A stretch of 64,000 bases of DNA from contig CAYOCP010000013.1 of the NCBI GenBank assembly GCA_964402505.1, positions 47,610 through 111,609 on the forward strand, given 5' to 3'. Source of the stretch: SLRI01 sp964402505 (GTDB lineage Bacteria; Pseudomonadota; Alphaproteobacteria; Geminicoccales; Geminicoccaceae). This document shows, one piece after another, positions 26,324-35,251 of the stretch; position 1 is the stretch's first letter; the number at the start of each line of letters is the position of its first letter. The notes below the pieces were generated by a model that was not told the origin of the DNA, did not search any database, and was given only the letters and a program-made list of their open reading frames with translations. The position numbers and the translations under genes were made by a program.

Positions 26324-26400
26324 CCTTCCCCGCGCACGGCGCGACCAGCCGGACTTGCGCGACGACCTGGCAAGCCCGGCCGAGGCCTCTCGCGATCGCC

Positions 26401-27105
26401 TCAACCGCCTTCCGGCCGTCCCTCGCACGTTTCGAGCCCGGCCAGAGCGCGTGCGTGCCCGGGCACCAGCTCCAGCGCCTGGCGGTAGCAGGCCGCCGCC
26501 TCGGCCCAGCGCCTGCGCTCCTGCAGCCGCGCCCCGGCACCGCAAGCCGCCTCGGCGCAGGCATCCTTCAGGTCCGCCCGGATGCCCTCATCCAGCGGCG
26601 CCAGAAGATGCGCCCGCCCCAAGGTCTGCACCGCCTCGTCCACCCGACCGAGCGCCAGAAAGGCCCGTCCCAGGCCGCGGCGGATGGTGCCGTCGCCCGG
26701 CTCCAGCAGCACGGCCTCGCGATAGTGTCCGAGCGCCGCGACGAAGGCTCCGCAAGCCGCCAGCATCTCGGCGAGATCGAAGCGCCGCCGCGCCGAGCGC
26801 GGCCCCAGCGCCACGGCCCGCGCCAAGCAGGCCAGGCCGGCAGCCGGCCGGCCGAGCCGATGCTCGAGCACGCCGAGCCAGTGCAGCGCATCGCCGTCGT
26901 CGACCAGTCGCTCGACGAGCTCACGGTAAAGATCGCGCGCCGCCTCGAGCTCGCCCGCCTCGCGGGCGGCGCGGGCCGACTTGCGCAGGCGCCAGACCAG
27001 CTCCAGCCCCGGATCGATCCGTGCCACCCGGCCGCCCGGCCGCTGAGCCGGCCCCGGCGCGATGCCCGACCGCAGGGTCATGGCCGACAAGCGACGATCC
27101 GACAC
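26401..27105 (-). CDS. tetratricopeptide-repeat protein
   Basis: 234 residues made mostly of about five TPR units, a helical scaffold for protein contacts: for example AGELEAARDLYRELVERL, GRPAAGLACLARAVALGP, GAFVAALGHYREAVLLEP, GRVDEAVQTLGRAHLLAP and RRWAEAAACYRQALELVP. No signal peptide or membrane segment is seen, so it is probably cytoplasmic. The GTG at 27105 follows GGAGGGGAG. The partner cannot be inferred; the neighbours (tRNA-Leu, ubiX) give no clue. Confidence 0.8.
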   Translation of the reverse strand: MSDRRLSAMTLRSGIAPGPAQRPGGRVARIDPGLELVWRLRKSARAAREAGELEAARDLYRELVERLVDDGDALHWLGVLEHRLGRPAAGLACLARAVALGPRSARRRFDLAEMLAACGAFVAALGHYREAVLLEPGDGTIRRGLGRAFLALGRVDEAVQTLGRAHLLAPLDEGIRADLKDACAEAACGAGARLQERRRWAEAAACYRQALELVPGHARALAGLETCEGRPEGG

Positions 27106-27281
27106 CCCGTCACTCCCCTCCCGAAGGGCTGGCGGCGCGGCCCGAAGCCGCTGCCAGTCAAGGGAAAGGCCGCGAGACGCGGTCCGGTTCCCGCACGGCC
27201 GCAACGGACATCATGAAATTGTCGTGAACGGCGCCAACGACAGGAACGCGACGGGCGCGGCGCGGAAGGGATCCCGCGCCC

Positions 27282-27860
27282 TCACCCGGCCGCGGACGGC
27301 GCCGTCTCGCGCCAGCGCGTCACCCGGCCCGTGTCGATGCCGAGGAGATCGAGCGCGCGGCCGACCGTGTGGTCGACCAGGGCCTCGATATCCGGCGGCC
27401 GCGCGTAGAAGCCCGGCACCGGCGGCGCCACGACAGCACCCATTTCTGTGACCGCCACCATGTTGCGCAGATGACCGAGATGCAGCGGCGTCTCGCGCAC
27501 CATGAGGACCAGCCGCCGCCGCTCCTTGAGCGCGACGTCGGCGGCCCGGGTGAGCAGGTTGTCGGTCACGCCCGTGGCGATGGCGGCGAGCGTGCGCATC
27601 GAGCAGGGGGCGACGATCATGCCCCGGGTCGAGAAGGAGCCCGAAGCGATCGATGCCCCGACATCGCCGATCGGATGCACGACCGACGCCAGCGCCTTCA
27701 GCGACTCGACGTCGGTCTCCAACTCGTACGCCACGGTCAGCGCCGCCGAGCGCGTCATGACCAGATGCGTCTCGACATCGAGCGGTTGCAGCGCGCGCAG
27801 GAGCCGCTCGCCCAAAATCACCCCCGAAGCCCCCGTGATGCCGACAACCAGCCGCTGCAT
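27282..27860 (-). CDS. ubiX: flavin prenyltransferase UbiX
   Basis: Makes prenylated FMN, the cofactor of UbiD-type decarboxylases used in ubiquinone synthesis. The 192 residues include VVGITGASGVILGERLL, VAPCSMRTLAAIATGVTDNLLTRAADV with the conserved Ser/Met and Asn/Leu residues, and RRLVLMVRETPLH. The ATG at 27860 sits behind GCGAGGGG and starts directly on the flavin-binding motif; the frame extends nine codons further. No ubiD is in the window. Confidence 0.95.
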   Translation of the reverse strand: MQRLVVGITGASGVILGERLLRALQPLDVETHLVMTRSAALTVAYELETDVESLKALASVVHPIGDVGASIASGSFSTRGMIVAPCSMRTLAAIATGVTDNLLTRAADVALKERRRLVLMVRETPLHLGHLRNMVAVTEMGAVVAPPVPGFYARPPDIEALVDHTVGRALDLLGIDTGRVTRWRETAPSAAG

Positions 27861-27915
27861 GGCCCCTCGCCCGATGACCGGACCCAAGGCTAGCAGGCCC
27901 CGGCCTCGCGTTCCA

Positions 27916-29874
27916 TCAGTGCTTCGGCGGCTCAGGACCGGCCTGGCCCGGCTCGGCGAGCCCCGGCCGGTCGTCGAAGCTGACCAGGAGGCAGCTTTGC
28001 CCGTCGCTCGGCATCGGCAGCATCTCGACCACGAGCCGCCGCGGCATGCCGCCCCCGCCGCCGCCGGCCGGCTGCGAAAGGATGACCGGCTTTCCCGTCC
28101 GGCGCACCCGGCTCATGGCCGAGGCCAGAAGCTCGCGCAGCGGCTCCTCTACCATGTCGAGCACGGCGAGGCTGGGCCGGCCCTGCGGCTGGCGCAGGTA
28201 GCGTCCGGCATCGCCGAAGGAGTGCACCACGAGCCCGGCGCCGTCGACCAGAAGGGTGGGCGGCACGTAGCGGTCGAGCAGAAGCTCGTGGGCCATGGTG
28301 AGACGCTGATCGCGGCGCTCGTGTCGCGCGGCAGCGCCCGCCCCCGAAAGCGGGCCCGGTCCTTCCACGGCTCCGACCGCCGCCGGCGACGCCGGATCCT
28401 GCCGCGCCGGCCGATTGCCGCCGGCTCGCCGGCGATAGAGCCTGACCTTCTCCGCCACCGGCTCGAAAGCCCAGTCCAGCGGGCCCGCGTCCTCACCCGG
28501 GCCGAGCAGCAGGTGGCCCCCTTCCTGCAGGGCCAGGGCGAAGCCATCCAGCACCTTCTCCCGCGCCCGGCTTTCGAGCTGGGTCAGGAGTTGGCGGCAA
28601 CTGACCAGGGCGAGCCGCGGAAAAGGCGGGTCCCGCAGGAGATCGTGCGCGCTGAAGACGATCGGGCGGCGCAGCGCCGGGCTCACCTGATGGCCGCTGC
28701 CGCGTCGGCTGAACCAGGTCTCCAGCCAGTCGGCCCGAATGCCGCGCACCGCCTCCTCGCTGTAGAGACCGGCCGCCGCCACGGCGAGCGAGCGCCGGTG
28801 CACGTCGGTGGCGAAGATGCGCAAAGGCGGATCGTCGGCCGGCCTTCGGCACCGGGCGAGGATCAGCATGGCGAGGGAATAGGCCTCCTCGCCGGTCGCC
28901 ACGGCCGGGACCCAGACCCGCACCTCGCGGCCGGCATCGAGCTCCGCCGCCAGCGCCGGCACCACCTCCTGCTCCAATGCCAGGAACGCCGCCCCGTCGC
29001 GAAAGAACCCGGTCGTGCCGATCAGGAGCTCATGGAAGAGCGCTTCCTGCTCGTCAGCGTCGTCGGCGACCAGCTCGGCATAGTCCTCGATCCGTTCGAA
29101 GCCGCGCAGCAGCATTCGCCGCTGCACCCGGCGCCGCACCATCTCCGCCCGGTAGCTGGCGAGATCGAGGCCGAACACCGAATCCAGGGTCAGGACGAGC
29201 CGCGCCGGCAGGCCTGCGTCCAAGCTCGGGCCGCGCCGGGCGGCCGGCCGCTGCCTCGCCTCGATCAGGGCACCCGGCATCGCCTCGGGCGGCATCACCT
29301 CGCGTCCGCAGCCGGCCTCCACCACCGCCTGCGGCATGCTCGAGAACTTGGCGGTGGCGGGGGTCTGGACCAGGACCCGCCCCCCTGCCCGGAGGATCGC
29401 CCGCGCACCGCGACTGCCGTCGCTGCCGCTGCCCGAGAGCACGACGCCGATCGCCGCCGGACCGAGATCGGCGGCGAGCGCGAAGAAGAAGTCGTCGATC
29501 GGGTGATGCGGAAAGCCGCGGGAATCGCGGTCGGCGAGCAGCAGCACCCCACCCTCGATGGTCAAAGACTTGCCCGGCGGAATCAGGTAGATCGCGTTCG
29601 CGACCGGCCGCGCGCCGTCCTCCACGCGCCGCACCTCGAGCCGGGTGCGCCGGCTCAGAAGCTCGCGCATCAGGCTCTTGAAGTCCGGCGACAGGTGCTG
29701 GACGATGACGAAGGCCAGCCGGCTCGGTGTCGCCACCTCGCCGAAGAACCGCTCGATCGCCTCGATGCCGCCGGCCGAGGCGCCGATCGCAACCAGTGCA
29801 ACGGGTGCCGGACTCGCCTCGGCCCCGACGCCGCCGGCCGACCGCAGCCCCGCCTCAACCGTCGACACTCCCAC
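27916..29874 (-). CDS. CheB-CheR fusion signalling protein with PAS-like tail
   Basis: 652-residue protein. Residues 1-200 are a CheB methylesterase domain with its triad intact: Ser33 (GASAGG), His60 (VIVQHL), Asp152 (SGSGSDG). Residues about 225-480 are CheR-like: the SAM site VATGEEAYSLAM is kept, but the later motif usually reading SCRNxLIYL is SCRQLLTQL. The last 120 residues look PAS-like. Relatives of this type normally continue into a histidine kinase; this one stops before it. No chemoreceptors or other che genes are nearby, so a non-motility stress or envelope role is likelier than chemotaxis. Confidence 0.85.
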   Translation of the reverse strand: MGVSTVEAGLRSAGGVGAEASPAPVALVAIGASAGGIEAIERFFGEVATPSRLAFVIVQHLSPDFKSLMRELLSRRTRLEVRRVEDGARPVANAIYLIPPGKSLTIEGGVLLLADRDSRGFPHHPIDDFFFALAADLGPAAIGVVLSGSGSDGSRGARAILRAGGRVLVQTPATAKFSSMPQAVVEAGCGREVMPPEAMPGALIEARQRPAARRGPSLDAGLPARLVLTLDSVFGLDLASYRAEMVRRRVQRRMLLRGFERIEDYAELVADDADEQEALFHELLIGTTGFFRDGAAFLALEQEVVPALAAELDAGREVRVWVPAVATGEEAYSLAMLILARCRRPADDPPLRIFATDVHRRSLAVAAAGLYSEEAVRGIRADWLETWFSRRGSGHQVSPALRRPIVFSAHDLLRDPPFPRLALVSCRQLLTQLESRAREKVLDGFALALQEGGHLLLGPGEDAGPLDWAFEPVAEKVRLYRRRAGGNRPARQDPASPAAVGAVEGPGPLSGAGAAARHERRDQRLTMAHELLLDRYVPPTLLVDGAGLVVHSFGDAGRYLRQPQGRPSLAVLDMVEEPLRELLASAMSRVRRTGKPVILSQPAGGGGGGMPRRLVVEMLPMPSDGQSCLLVSFDDRPGLAEPGQAGPEPPKH

Positions 29875-29989
29875 CTCCGGACCAGCCCCACCGCAGTCGG
29901 GGATTCTAGTGCGCCCGAAACCCTTTGAGAACTCCGGGCGTGAAGATCCCTAAGCCCGGGTTGCGCAGCGGTTTACCGAGGCGGCGGCT

Positions 29990-31555
29990 TCAGAAACGCG
30001 CCTCGATCAGGTAGGGGCCGGCCTCGGCCAGGCCCCGACGGATGGCCGCCGTCAGCGCCGAGCGGCTCGAGGCGGCCTCCCCCGGCACCCCCATCGCCCG
30101 GGCGAGCCCGACCCAGTCCAGCTCGGGCCCCTCGAGGGTGGTGAGGCCCCGGGCGATCGGGCCCGCCTCGATGCCGGCGCGCTCCTGCTCCATCTCGAGG
30201 ATGCGATAGCGGCGGTTGGCGCAGATCACCGTCACCACCTTGGCACCCAGCCGCGCCTGCGACCAGAGCGCCTGCATGATGTAGGCACCGCTGCCGTCCG
30301 CCTCGAAGGCGATCACCTGCCGGTCGGGCGCCGCCACGGCGGCGCCGAGCGCCAGCGCGAGCCCCTCGCCGATGGCGCCGCCGGTCAGGGCGAGCTGGGT
30401 GTGCGGCGGTGCATCGAGCGCGAAGCGGCCGTAAGGCGCCGCACTGCTGACCGCCGTGACCACCACGATCGCGTCCGCCGGCTGCTCCGCCGCCAGCACG
30501 GCGCCGATCGTGGCGGGATCGAGGGCCTCGCCGCCGGAGGCAGCCGCCAGCGGCGGGTCTTCGGCACGCTGCCGCTCGCTGCCGCCGGCCGGAAGCTCGG
30601 CGAGCAGCGCCTCGAGCGCGGCTCGAGCATCCCCCTCGTCATCCGCCAGATGCACGACGTCGTCCCGCCCCTCCAGATAGCGCGCCGGCTTGTCGTGATA
30701 GCCGAAGAACGAGACCGGCAGCTTCGTCCCGGCGACCACCACCGCATCGAATCCGCCGAGCAGCCCGGCCGCCTGCTCCGGAAAATAGGGCAGGCGCTGG
30801 ACCCGGGGCAGTCCCTTGCCCACTGCCATCCGGGCGAAACCCACCTCGCCGATCAAGGCGGCACCCGTCCGCTCGGCCAGCCGGCCCGCCGCCTCGAGAC
30901 CGGCACCGAAGAGGGCGGCACCCCCCAGGAGCAGAACCGGCCGTCGCGCCCGAGCCAGGAGGAGTGCCGCCGCCCGCACCCGGTCGGCATCGACCGCCGG
31001 CAGGCGTCGGACATGCGCTACGGCAGGCGCCGCCGCCGCCACCTCCTCGAGCTGCAGGTCGTGCGGCAGGATCAGGCTCGCGACCTGCCCCCGGCCGCTG
31101 GTCGCGGAACCGAGCGCATCGGCGAGATCGCGGCCGAGATCGGCAGCCCGCGCCGACCGCCTCGTCCAGGCGCCGGCCCAGCCCGTGAGCCGCTCGATCT
31201 CGCTGTGCAAGGGTGCGTCGGCCGACTGGTGCCAGGTCGCGTGCTCGCCGATCAGGTTGACGACCGGCGAGCGGGCGCGCCGCGCATTGTGCAGATTGGC
31301 CAGGCCGTTGGCGAAGCCGGGTCCGAGATGCAGGAGCGTCAGGGCCGGCTTCTCGGCGATCCTGGCATAGCCGTCGGCGGCACCGGTGCAGACATTCTCG
31401 TGCAGGCCGGGCACGCCCCGGATCACCGCGTTCCTGATCCCGCCGATCCGATCGAGCGCGTTGACGAGCGGCATCTCGGTGGTGCCCGGATTGGCGAAGC
31501 AGACCTCGAGCCCGAGATCGCACGCCACCCCCATCAGGAGCTCCGCCCCGTTCAT
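29990..31555 (-). CDS. thiamine diphosphate enzyme, acetolactate synthase large-subunit-like
   Basis: 521 residues with the three-domain layout of ThDP decarboxylases/synthases. The N-terminal part NPGTTEMPLVNALD and ENVCTGAADGYARI contains the activating-Glu region. The C-terminal part has EADGSGAYIMQALWSQARLG with an ADGS form of the GDG motif. The group is often annotated as acetolactate synthase, but it is shorter than IlvB and has no small-subunit gene beside it, so the substrate is open. The ATG at 31555 has AGAGGA before it. An intrinsic terminator lies in its leader (31635-31672). Confidence 0.82.
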   Translation of the reverse strand: MNGAELLMGVACDLGLEVCFANPGTTEMPLVNALDRIGGIRNAVIRGVPGLHENVCTGAADGYARIAEKPALTLLHLGPGFANGLANLHNARRARSPVVNLIGEHATWHQSADAPLHSEIERLTGWAGAWTRRSARAADLGRDLADALGSATSGRGQVASLILPHDLQLEEVAAAAPAVAHVRRLPAVDADRVRAAALLLARARRPVLLLGGAALFGAGLEAAGRLAERTGAALIGEVGFARMAVGKGLPRVQRLPYFPEQAAGLLGGFDAVVVAGTKLPVSFFGYHDKPARYLEGRDDVVHLADDEGDARAALEALLAELPAGGSERQRAEDPPLAAASGGEALDPATIGAVLAAEQPADAIVVVTAVSSAAPYGRFALDAPPHTQLALTGGAIGEGLALALGAAVAAPDRQVIAFEADGSGAYIMQALWSQARLGAKVVTVICANRRYRILEMEQERAGIEAGPIARGLTTLEGPELDWVGLARAMGVPGEAASSRSALTAAIRRGLAEAGPYLIEARF

Positions 31556-31634
31556 CGTCCTCTTCCCCTCGCCCGCCTCGGCATCGGCCCGTGTCCGGGC
31601 AGTCCTGACCCGCGAGGTGCCGGGCTGACAAGCC

Positions 31635-31672
31635 AAAAAAAACGGCCGACCCGCGATCCGCGCATCGGCCGT
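31635..31672 (-). terminator. intrinsic terminator in the leader of the ThDP enzyme gene
   Basis: Read on the minus strand, ACGGCCGA and TCGGCCGT form an 8-bp stem with inner CGCG/CGCG pairing, followed at once by eight T. It lies about 80 bases before the start codon, not after a gene; the nearest upstream minus-strand gene is 2.1 kb away. This placement suggests attenuation of the ThDP enzyme gene. Confidence 0.7.
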
Positions 31673-31728
31673 CCTCGAGTTGGTTCAGGGAGGCACGGCA
31701 CGAGATTAACATTTAATGAACGCCGCCC

Positions 31729-31744
31729 TGTGACGATTGTCACG
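31729..31744. promoter_or_regulatory. CRP-type operator TGTGA-N6-TCACG
   Basis: TGTGACGATTGTCACG differs from the full palindrome in the last base only. It lies between the divergent ThDP enzyme gene and the CRP-like regulator gene, about 120 bases before the latter, beside an AT-rich stretch (31706-31719). Autoregulation is plausible. The remaining part of the 310-base gap holds the leader terminator. Confidence 0.55.
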
Positions 31745-31865
31745 GGTGGACGCTTTTTCCTTGGCCCGTGCAGCACGGCAACAGGCGGAAGGGGTTGCCA
31801 GGCTCGGCGGATTGCGCTCACTTGGGGCCCTGCGGCAACGCAGGATAACAGCCCGGGAAGCAATC

Positions 31866-32549
31866 GTGGCGGACCGCTTGCCCTCCAGCCTGCGCCATTC
31901 CAAGCTCTTCGGCGCGCTCGACACACCCGTCTTCGACGCCGTGGCCGCCGTGCTGCGCATGCAGAGCTTCGAAGCCGGCAGCACGATCTTCGCCCAGCTC
32001 GACACCAGCCACGATGTCGATTTCGTCACCGAAGGGCGGGTGCGCGTCACCCTCTACTCGCGCTCGGGCAAGGAGGTCACGTTCCGCGACCTCGGCATGG
32101 GCGACATGTTCGGCGAGCTCGCCGCCCTCGACGGTGAACCCCGCTCGGCGCATGTCATAGCGCTGACACCGGTGACCATCGCCTCCATGAGCAATGCCGA
32201 CTTCCACCGGCTGCTGCGCCAGCATCCCGATTTCGCCCTTCTCGTCCTCAAGAAGCTGAGCAATCTCGTCCGCGCCCTCAGCGAGCGCGTCTACCAGTTC
32301 AGCACGCCGGTGCCGACACGCATCTGCGCCGAAATCCTGCGCCGCGCCACGGAGGCGTCGATCGCCGACAACGTGGCGCGCATCGTGCCGGCGCCCAAGC
32401 ATGCCGAGATCGCGAGCTGCATCAACACCCACCGGGAAGCCGTGTCGCGGACGATGAGCGAGCTGGCCCGCCAAGGCATCCTGCGCCGCGCCCACGGCGA
32501 GCTCATGGTGCTCAAGATGGACGAGCTCCGCCACCTCGCCGACCACTGA
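31866..32549 (+). CDS. CRP/FNR-family transcriptional regulator, CRP-like
   Basis: 227 residues: a cyclic-nucleotide-binding domain (about 10-125) with the phosphate-binding motif GELAALDGEPRSA, keeping the Arg-Ser-Ala of cAMP-binding proteins, then a helix-turn-helix. The recognition helix THREAVSRTM keeps the Arg-Glu-x-x-x-Arg pattern that in E. coli CRP reads TGTGA. No Cys cluster is present, so it is not an FNR-type oxygen sensor. The GTG at 31866 with GGAAG upstream gives the usual length; the frame extends to 31737 over the CRP site. Confidence 0.88.
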   Translation: MADRLPSSLRHSKLFGALDTPVFDAVAAVLRMQSFEAGSTIFAQLDTSHDVDFVTEGRVRVTLYSRSGKEVTFRDLGMGDMFGELAALDGEPRSAHVIALTPVTIASMSNADFHRLLRQHPDFALLVLKKLSNLVRALSERVYQFSTPVPTRICAEILRRATEASIADNVARIVPAPKHAEIASCINTHREAVSRTMSELARQGILRRAHGELMVLKMDELRHLADH

Positions 32550-32597
32550 TCGCCGCCCTATCTCCCCCCTGGCGACGCTCGGAAACGGGAGATGGAC

Positions 32598-33770
32598 ATG
32601 CGCTTCGCCCGCCTCTTCGCGGCCTGCCTCCTCGGCGCCGGCATCTCGATGTTCACTTCCTGCGGCAGCTTCCAGTTCGGCAGCGCCGTCGGTGCCAGCG
32701 AATTGCCGGCCGGAGTGCGAAGCGAGGGGGCGACCTTCTCCGTCGAGAAGGTGACGCCGGGCCTCGAGCATCCCTGGGGCATGGCGTTCCTCCCCGACGG
32801 CCGCATGCTGGTGACCGAGCGGCCCGGGCGGCTGCGGCTGATCCTGGCCGATGGCCGCCTCGATCCGACACCCCTTGCCGGCGTGCCGACCGCCTTCGCC
32901 CGTGGCCAGGGGGGTCTGCTCGACGTGGCGCTGCACCCCGAATTCCAGGAGAACCGGCTCGTCTATCTGAGCTTCAGCCGGCTCGACGGCCGCGGCGCCG
33001 TCACCGCCGTCGCCCGGGGCGTGCTCGGCGATGGGGGGCTCGAGCGAACGGAGGTGATCTTCTCCTCCAACGGCAGGACGGCCCACACGCGCCATTTCGG
33101 CTCGCGCCTCGCCTTCGACGAGGCCGGCCGGCTCTGGGTCACCCACGGCGACCGGGGCGAGCGCGACCTCGCCCAAGACCCCGGCAGCCACGCCGGCAGC
33201 GTGCTTCGGCTCACCGAGGAGGGCGGCGTGCCCGCCGACAATCCGTTCCTCGGCAAGCCCGGTGCCGTGCCCGAGATCTACTCCATGGGCCACAGGAACC
33301 CGCAGGGCCTCGCCATCCACCCCGAAACCGGCAGGGTCTGGATCCACGAGCACGGGCCGCGCGGCGGCGACGAGGTGAACATCATCGAGGCCGGCGCCAA
33401 TTACGGCTGGCCGGTGGTCAGCCTGGGTCGCGAGTACGCCTCGGGTCGGCCGGTCGGCGTGACCGGGGCGCCCGGCATGACGCCGCCCATCCATGTCTGG
33501 GATCCCTCGATCGCACCTTCCGGCATGACCTTCTACGAGGGCGACGCCTTTCCCGCCTGGCGGGGCGATCTCTTCGTCGGCGCCCTCGCCCATCGTCTCC
33601 TCGCCCGGCTCGAGCTCGAGGACGAGCGGGTGGTGCACGAGGAGCGCCTGCTCGAGGGCGAGCTCGGCCGCATCCGCGACGTGGCGGTCGGGCCGGACGG
33701 CTTTCTCTATCTCCTCACCGACGAGGCCGATGGCGGCCTCTTCCGGCTCGTGCCCGCCACCGCGCCCTAG
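32598..33770 (+). CDS. PQQ-dependent aldose sugar dehydrogenase, YliI-like
   Basis: Periplasmic oxidation of aldoses with PQQ. The 390 residues have a signal sequence with a lipobox-like FTSC, so it may be lipid-anchored. The six-bladed propeller motifs of the glucose/sorbosone dehydrogenase family are present: EHPWGMAFLPDGRMLVTERPGR split over two strands, GGLLDVALHPEF, SMGHRNPQGLA and HEHGPRGGDEVN. The ATG at 32598 is preferred over 32592 because GGGAG stands six bases before it. PQQ synthesis genes are not in the window. Confidence 0.9.
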   Translation: MRFARLFAACLLGAGISMFTSCGSFQFGSAVGASELPAGVRSEGATFSVEKVTPGLEHPWGMAFLPDGRMLVTERPGRLRLILADGRLDPTPLAGVPTAFARGQGGLLDVALHPEFQENRLVYLSFSRLDGRGAVTAVARGVLGDGGLERTEVIFSSNGRTAHTRHFGSRLAFDEAGRLWVTHGDRGERDLAQDPGSHAGSVLRLTEEGGVPADNPFLGKPGAVPEIYSMGHRNPQGLAIHPETGRVWIHEHGPRGGDEVNIIEAGANYGWPVVSLGREYASGRPVGVTGAPGMTPPIHVWDPSIAPSGMTFYEGDAFPAWRGDLFVGALAHRLLARLELEDERVVHEERLLEGELGRIRDVAVGPDGFLYLLTDEADGGLFRLVPATAP

Positions 33771-33788
33771 ATCCGGGCCGATCTTCGA

Positions 33789-34679
33789 TCAGGCCGTGGC
33801 CCTGGCGCCGCTTTTGGCCCAGCGCTCCAGCGCCTCGTCGGGTCGGTCGGGCAGATGGATCTCCAGACGCACGAGCTGGTCGCCCTGCCGGCCGGCCCGG
33901 CGGATGCCACGACCCTTCAGCCTGAGCGTGCGGCCGGAGCTGGTCCAGGCCGGCACCGTCACGGCCACCGGCCCCTCGATCGTCGGCACCGTCACCCGGC
34001 CGCCGGCGATGGCGAGGTCGAGCGGAATGCTCTGGTCGAGATGGATGTCGAGCCCCTCCTGGCGAAAGCCCTCGTGCGGCCGCACCCGCACCTCGATCAG
34101 GGCATCGCCGCCGGCGATACCCTGGCCCTTGAGGCGCAGCACGCGGCCGTTCTCGGTGCCCGCCGGAATCGTGACGTCGAGGGACCGGCCGTCCGGCAGG
34201 TTGACCCGCCGCTTGGCACCCTTGGCCGCATCGAGGAAATCGACGCTCACCTCGAGCTTCAGGTCCTCGCCCCGCGGCCGCGCCCGACCGCGGCCGCCGA
34301 CGCCGCCCATGTCGCCGAAGAGGTCGCTCAGAACGTCGTCGAAGCCGCCGAAGCCGCCACGCCCGCCGCCCGCGTAATGGGAGGCCCGGTGCGTGCCGCC
34401 GCGCCGGCTGCCCTGCGCGCCGAACCCGCCCCCCAATCCACCAAAGCCCCGCTCGTTGCCGTCGGCGTCGATCAGGCCCCGGTCGTAGCGCTTGCGCTTC
34501 TCGGGGTCGCCCAGGATGGCATAGGCACGGCCGAGCGCCTTGAAGCGCTCCTCCGCCTTCCGGTCGTCGGGATTGGTGTCGGGGTGGCAGGTCTTGACGA
34601 GGCGCCGATAGGCTTTCCTGATCTCCTCGTCCGAGGCCGTCCTGCCGACCCCGAGGGTCCGGTAGAGATCGTCGCTCAT
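33789..34679 (-). CDS. cbpA: DnaJ-class co-chaperone, CbpA-like
   Basis: Stimulates DnaK; nucleoid-associated in E. coli. The 296 residues hold a J domain (1-68) with YRTLGVGRTASDEEIRKAYR and the catalytic HPD in CHPDTNPDD, then a Gly/Phe-rich linker (about 78-125), then the two C-terminal substrate-binding folds. There is no Cys-rich zinc finger, which separates CbpA from DnaJ. It follows hsp20 on the same strand with two hairpins between them, so heat-shock co-expression is likely. Confidence 0.91.
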   Translation of the reverse strand: MSDDLYRTLGVGRTASDEEIRKAYRRLVKTCHPDTNPDDRKAEERFKALGRAYAILGDPEKRKRYDRGLIDADGNERGFGGLGGGFGAQGSRRGGTHRASHYAGGGRGGFGGFDDVLSDLFGDMGGVGGRGRARPRGEDLKLEVSVDFLDAAKGAKRRVNLPDGRSLDVTIPAGTENGRVLRLKGQGIAGGDALIEVRVRPHEGFRQEGLDIHLDQSIPLDLAIAGGRVTVPTIEGPVAVTVPAWTSSGRTLRLKGRGIRRAGRQGDQLVRLEIHLPDRPDEALERWAKSGARATA

Positions 34680-34704
34680 CCCGCGCTTTCCAGAGGAATC
34701 GTGT

Positions 34705-34768
34705 CGGGTGCCCCGAGGATCGGGCACCCGTCCCGTAAGTAGCCTGGCGGGCCGCGACCCGCCAGGCT
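34705..34768 (-). terminator. two tandem GC-rich hairpins between hsp20 and cbpA
   Basis: Hairpin one: CGGGTGCCC (34705-34713) with GGGCACCCG (34722-34730). Hairpin two: 11-base arms (34741-34751 and 34758-34768) around CCGCGA. Both are perfect. Neither has a long T-run in the minus direction. They probably stop or reduce read-through from hsp20 into cbpA, or protect RNA ends. Confidence 0.5.
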
Positions 34769-34800
34769 TTCAGATGGTCCTCAGCGTCCTCGGGCGACGG

Positions 34801-35250
34801 TCAGGCGGCCTGCTCGACCGCCGGCGCCGCCGGCTCGCCCTTCTCGGGGGCGGCGATGGCGATGGTCCGGGGCTTCATCGCCTCCGGCACGCGCCGCTCG
34901 AGCTCGACCCGCAGGATGCCCTTGTCGAGGGTGGCACCCGCGATCTCGATGTGCTCGCCGAGCGTGAAGCTCCGCTGGAACGACGCCCGGGCGATGCCGC
35001 GCCGGATGTAGTTGGCGCCGTTGCCGGCCTTGGGCTCACCCTTGACCACGAGCTGGCGCTCCTTGACCGTGATCTCGAGCTCGTCGAGATCGAAGCCCGG
35101 CACGGCTACGGCGACGGCGAAACGGTCCTCGCCCTGGTCCTCGATGTCGTACTCGGGCGCGAACCCACCCCGGGCGCCGAGCAATTCGTCGGTCATCCGG
35201 TCGAGGTCACGGACGGTGCGGAAGAAGGGATCGAAACGAACAGTGCTCAC
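34801..35250 (-). CDS. small heat-shock protein, Hsp20/IbpA family
   Basis: Holdase that keeps unfolding proteins soluble. The 149 residues begin STVRFDPFFRTVRDLDRM, followed by the alpha-crystallin domain (about 35-125) with YIRRGIARASFQRSFTLGE and GILRVELERRVPE. The GTG at 35250 is the start, directly behind GGAGG, and that Shine-Dalgarno sequence lies in the ROSE-like hairpin described separately. The gene is upstream of cbpA on the same strand. Confidence 0.95.
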   Translation of the reverse strand: MSTVRFDPFFRTVRDLDRMTDELLGARGGFAPEYDIEDQGEDRFAVAVAVPGFDLDELEITVKERQLVVKGEPKAGNGANYIRRGIARASFQRSFTLGEHIEIAGATLDKGILRVELERRVPEAMKPRTIAIAAPEKGEPAAPAVEQAA

Positions 35251-35251
35251 G

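Noticed and set aside
31552..31926. Possible leader peptide before the ThDP enzyme gene
   Set aside because: The frame passes through the terminator and ends at the start codon by chance overlap; no enrichment of Leu, Ile or Val codons.
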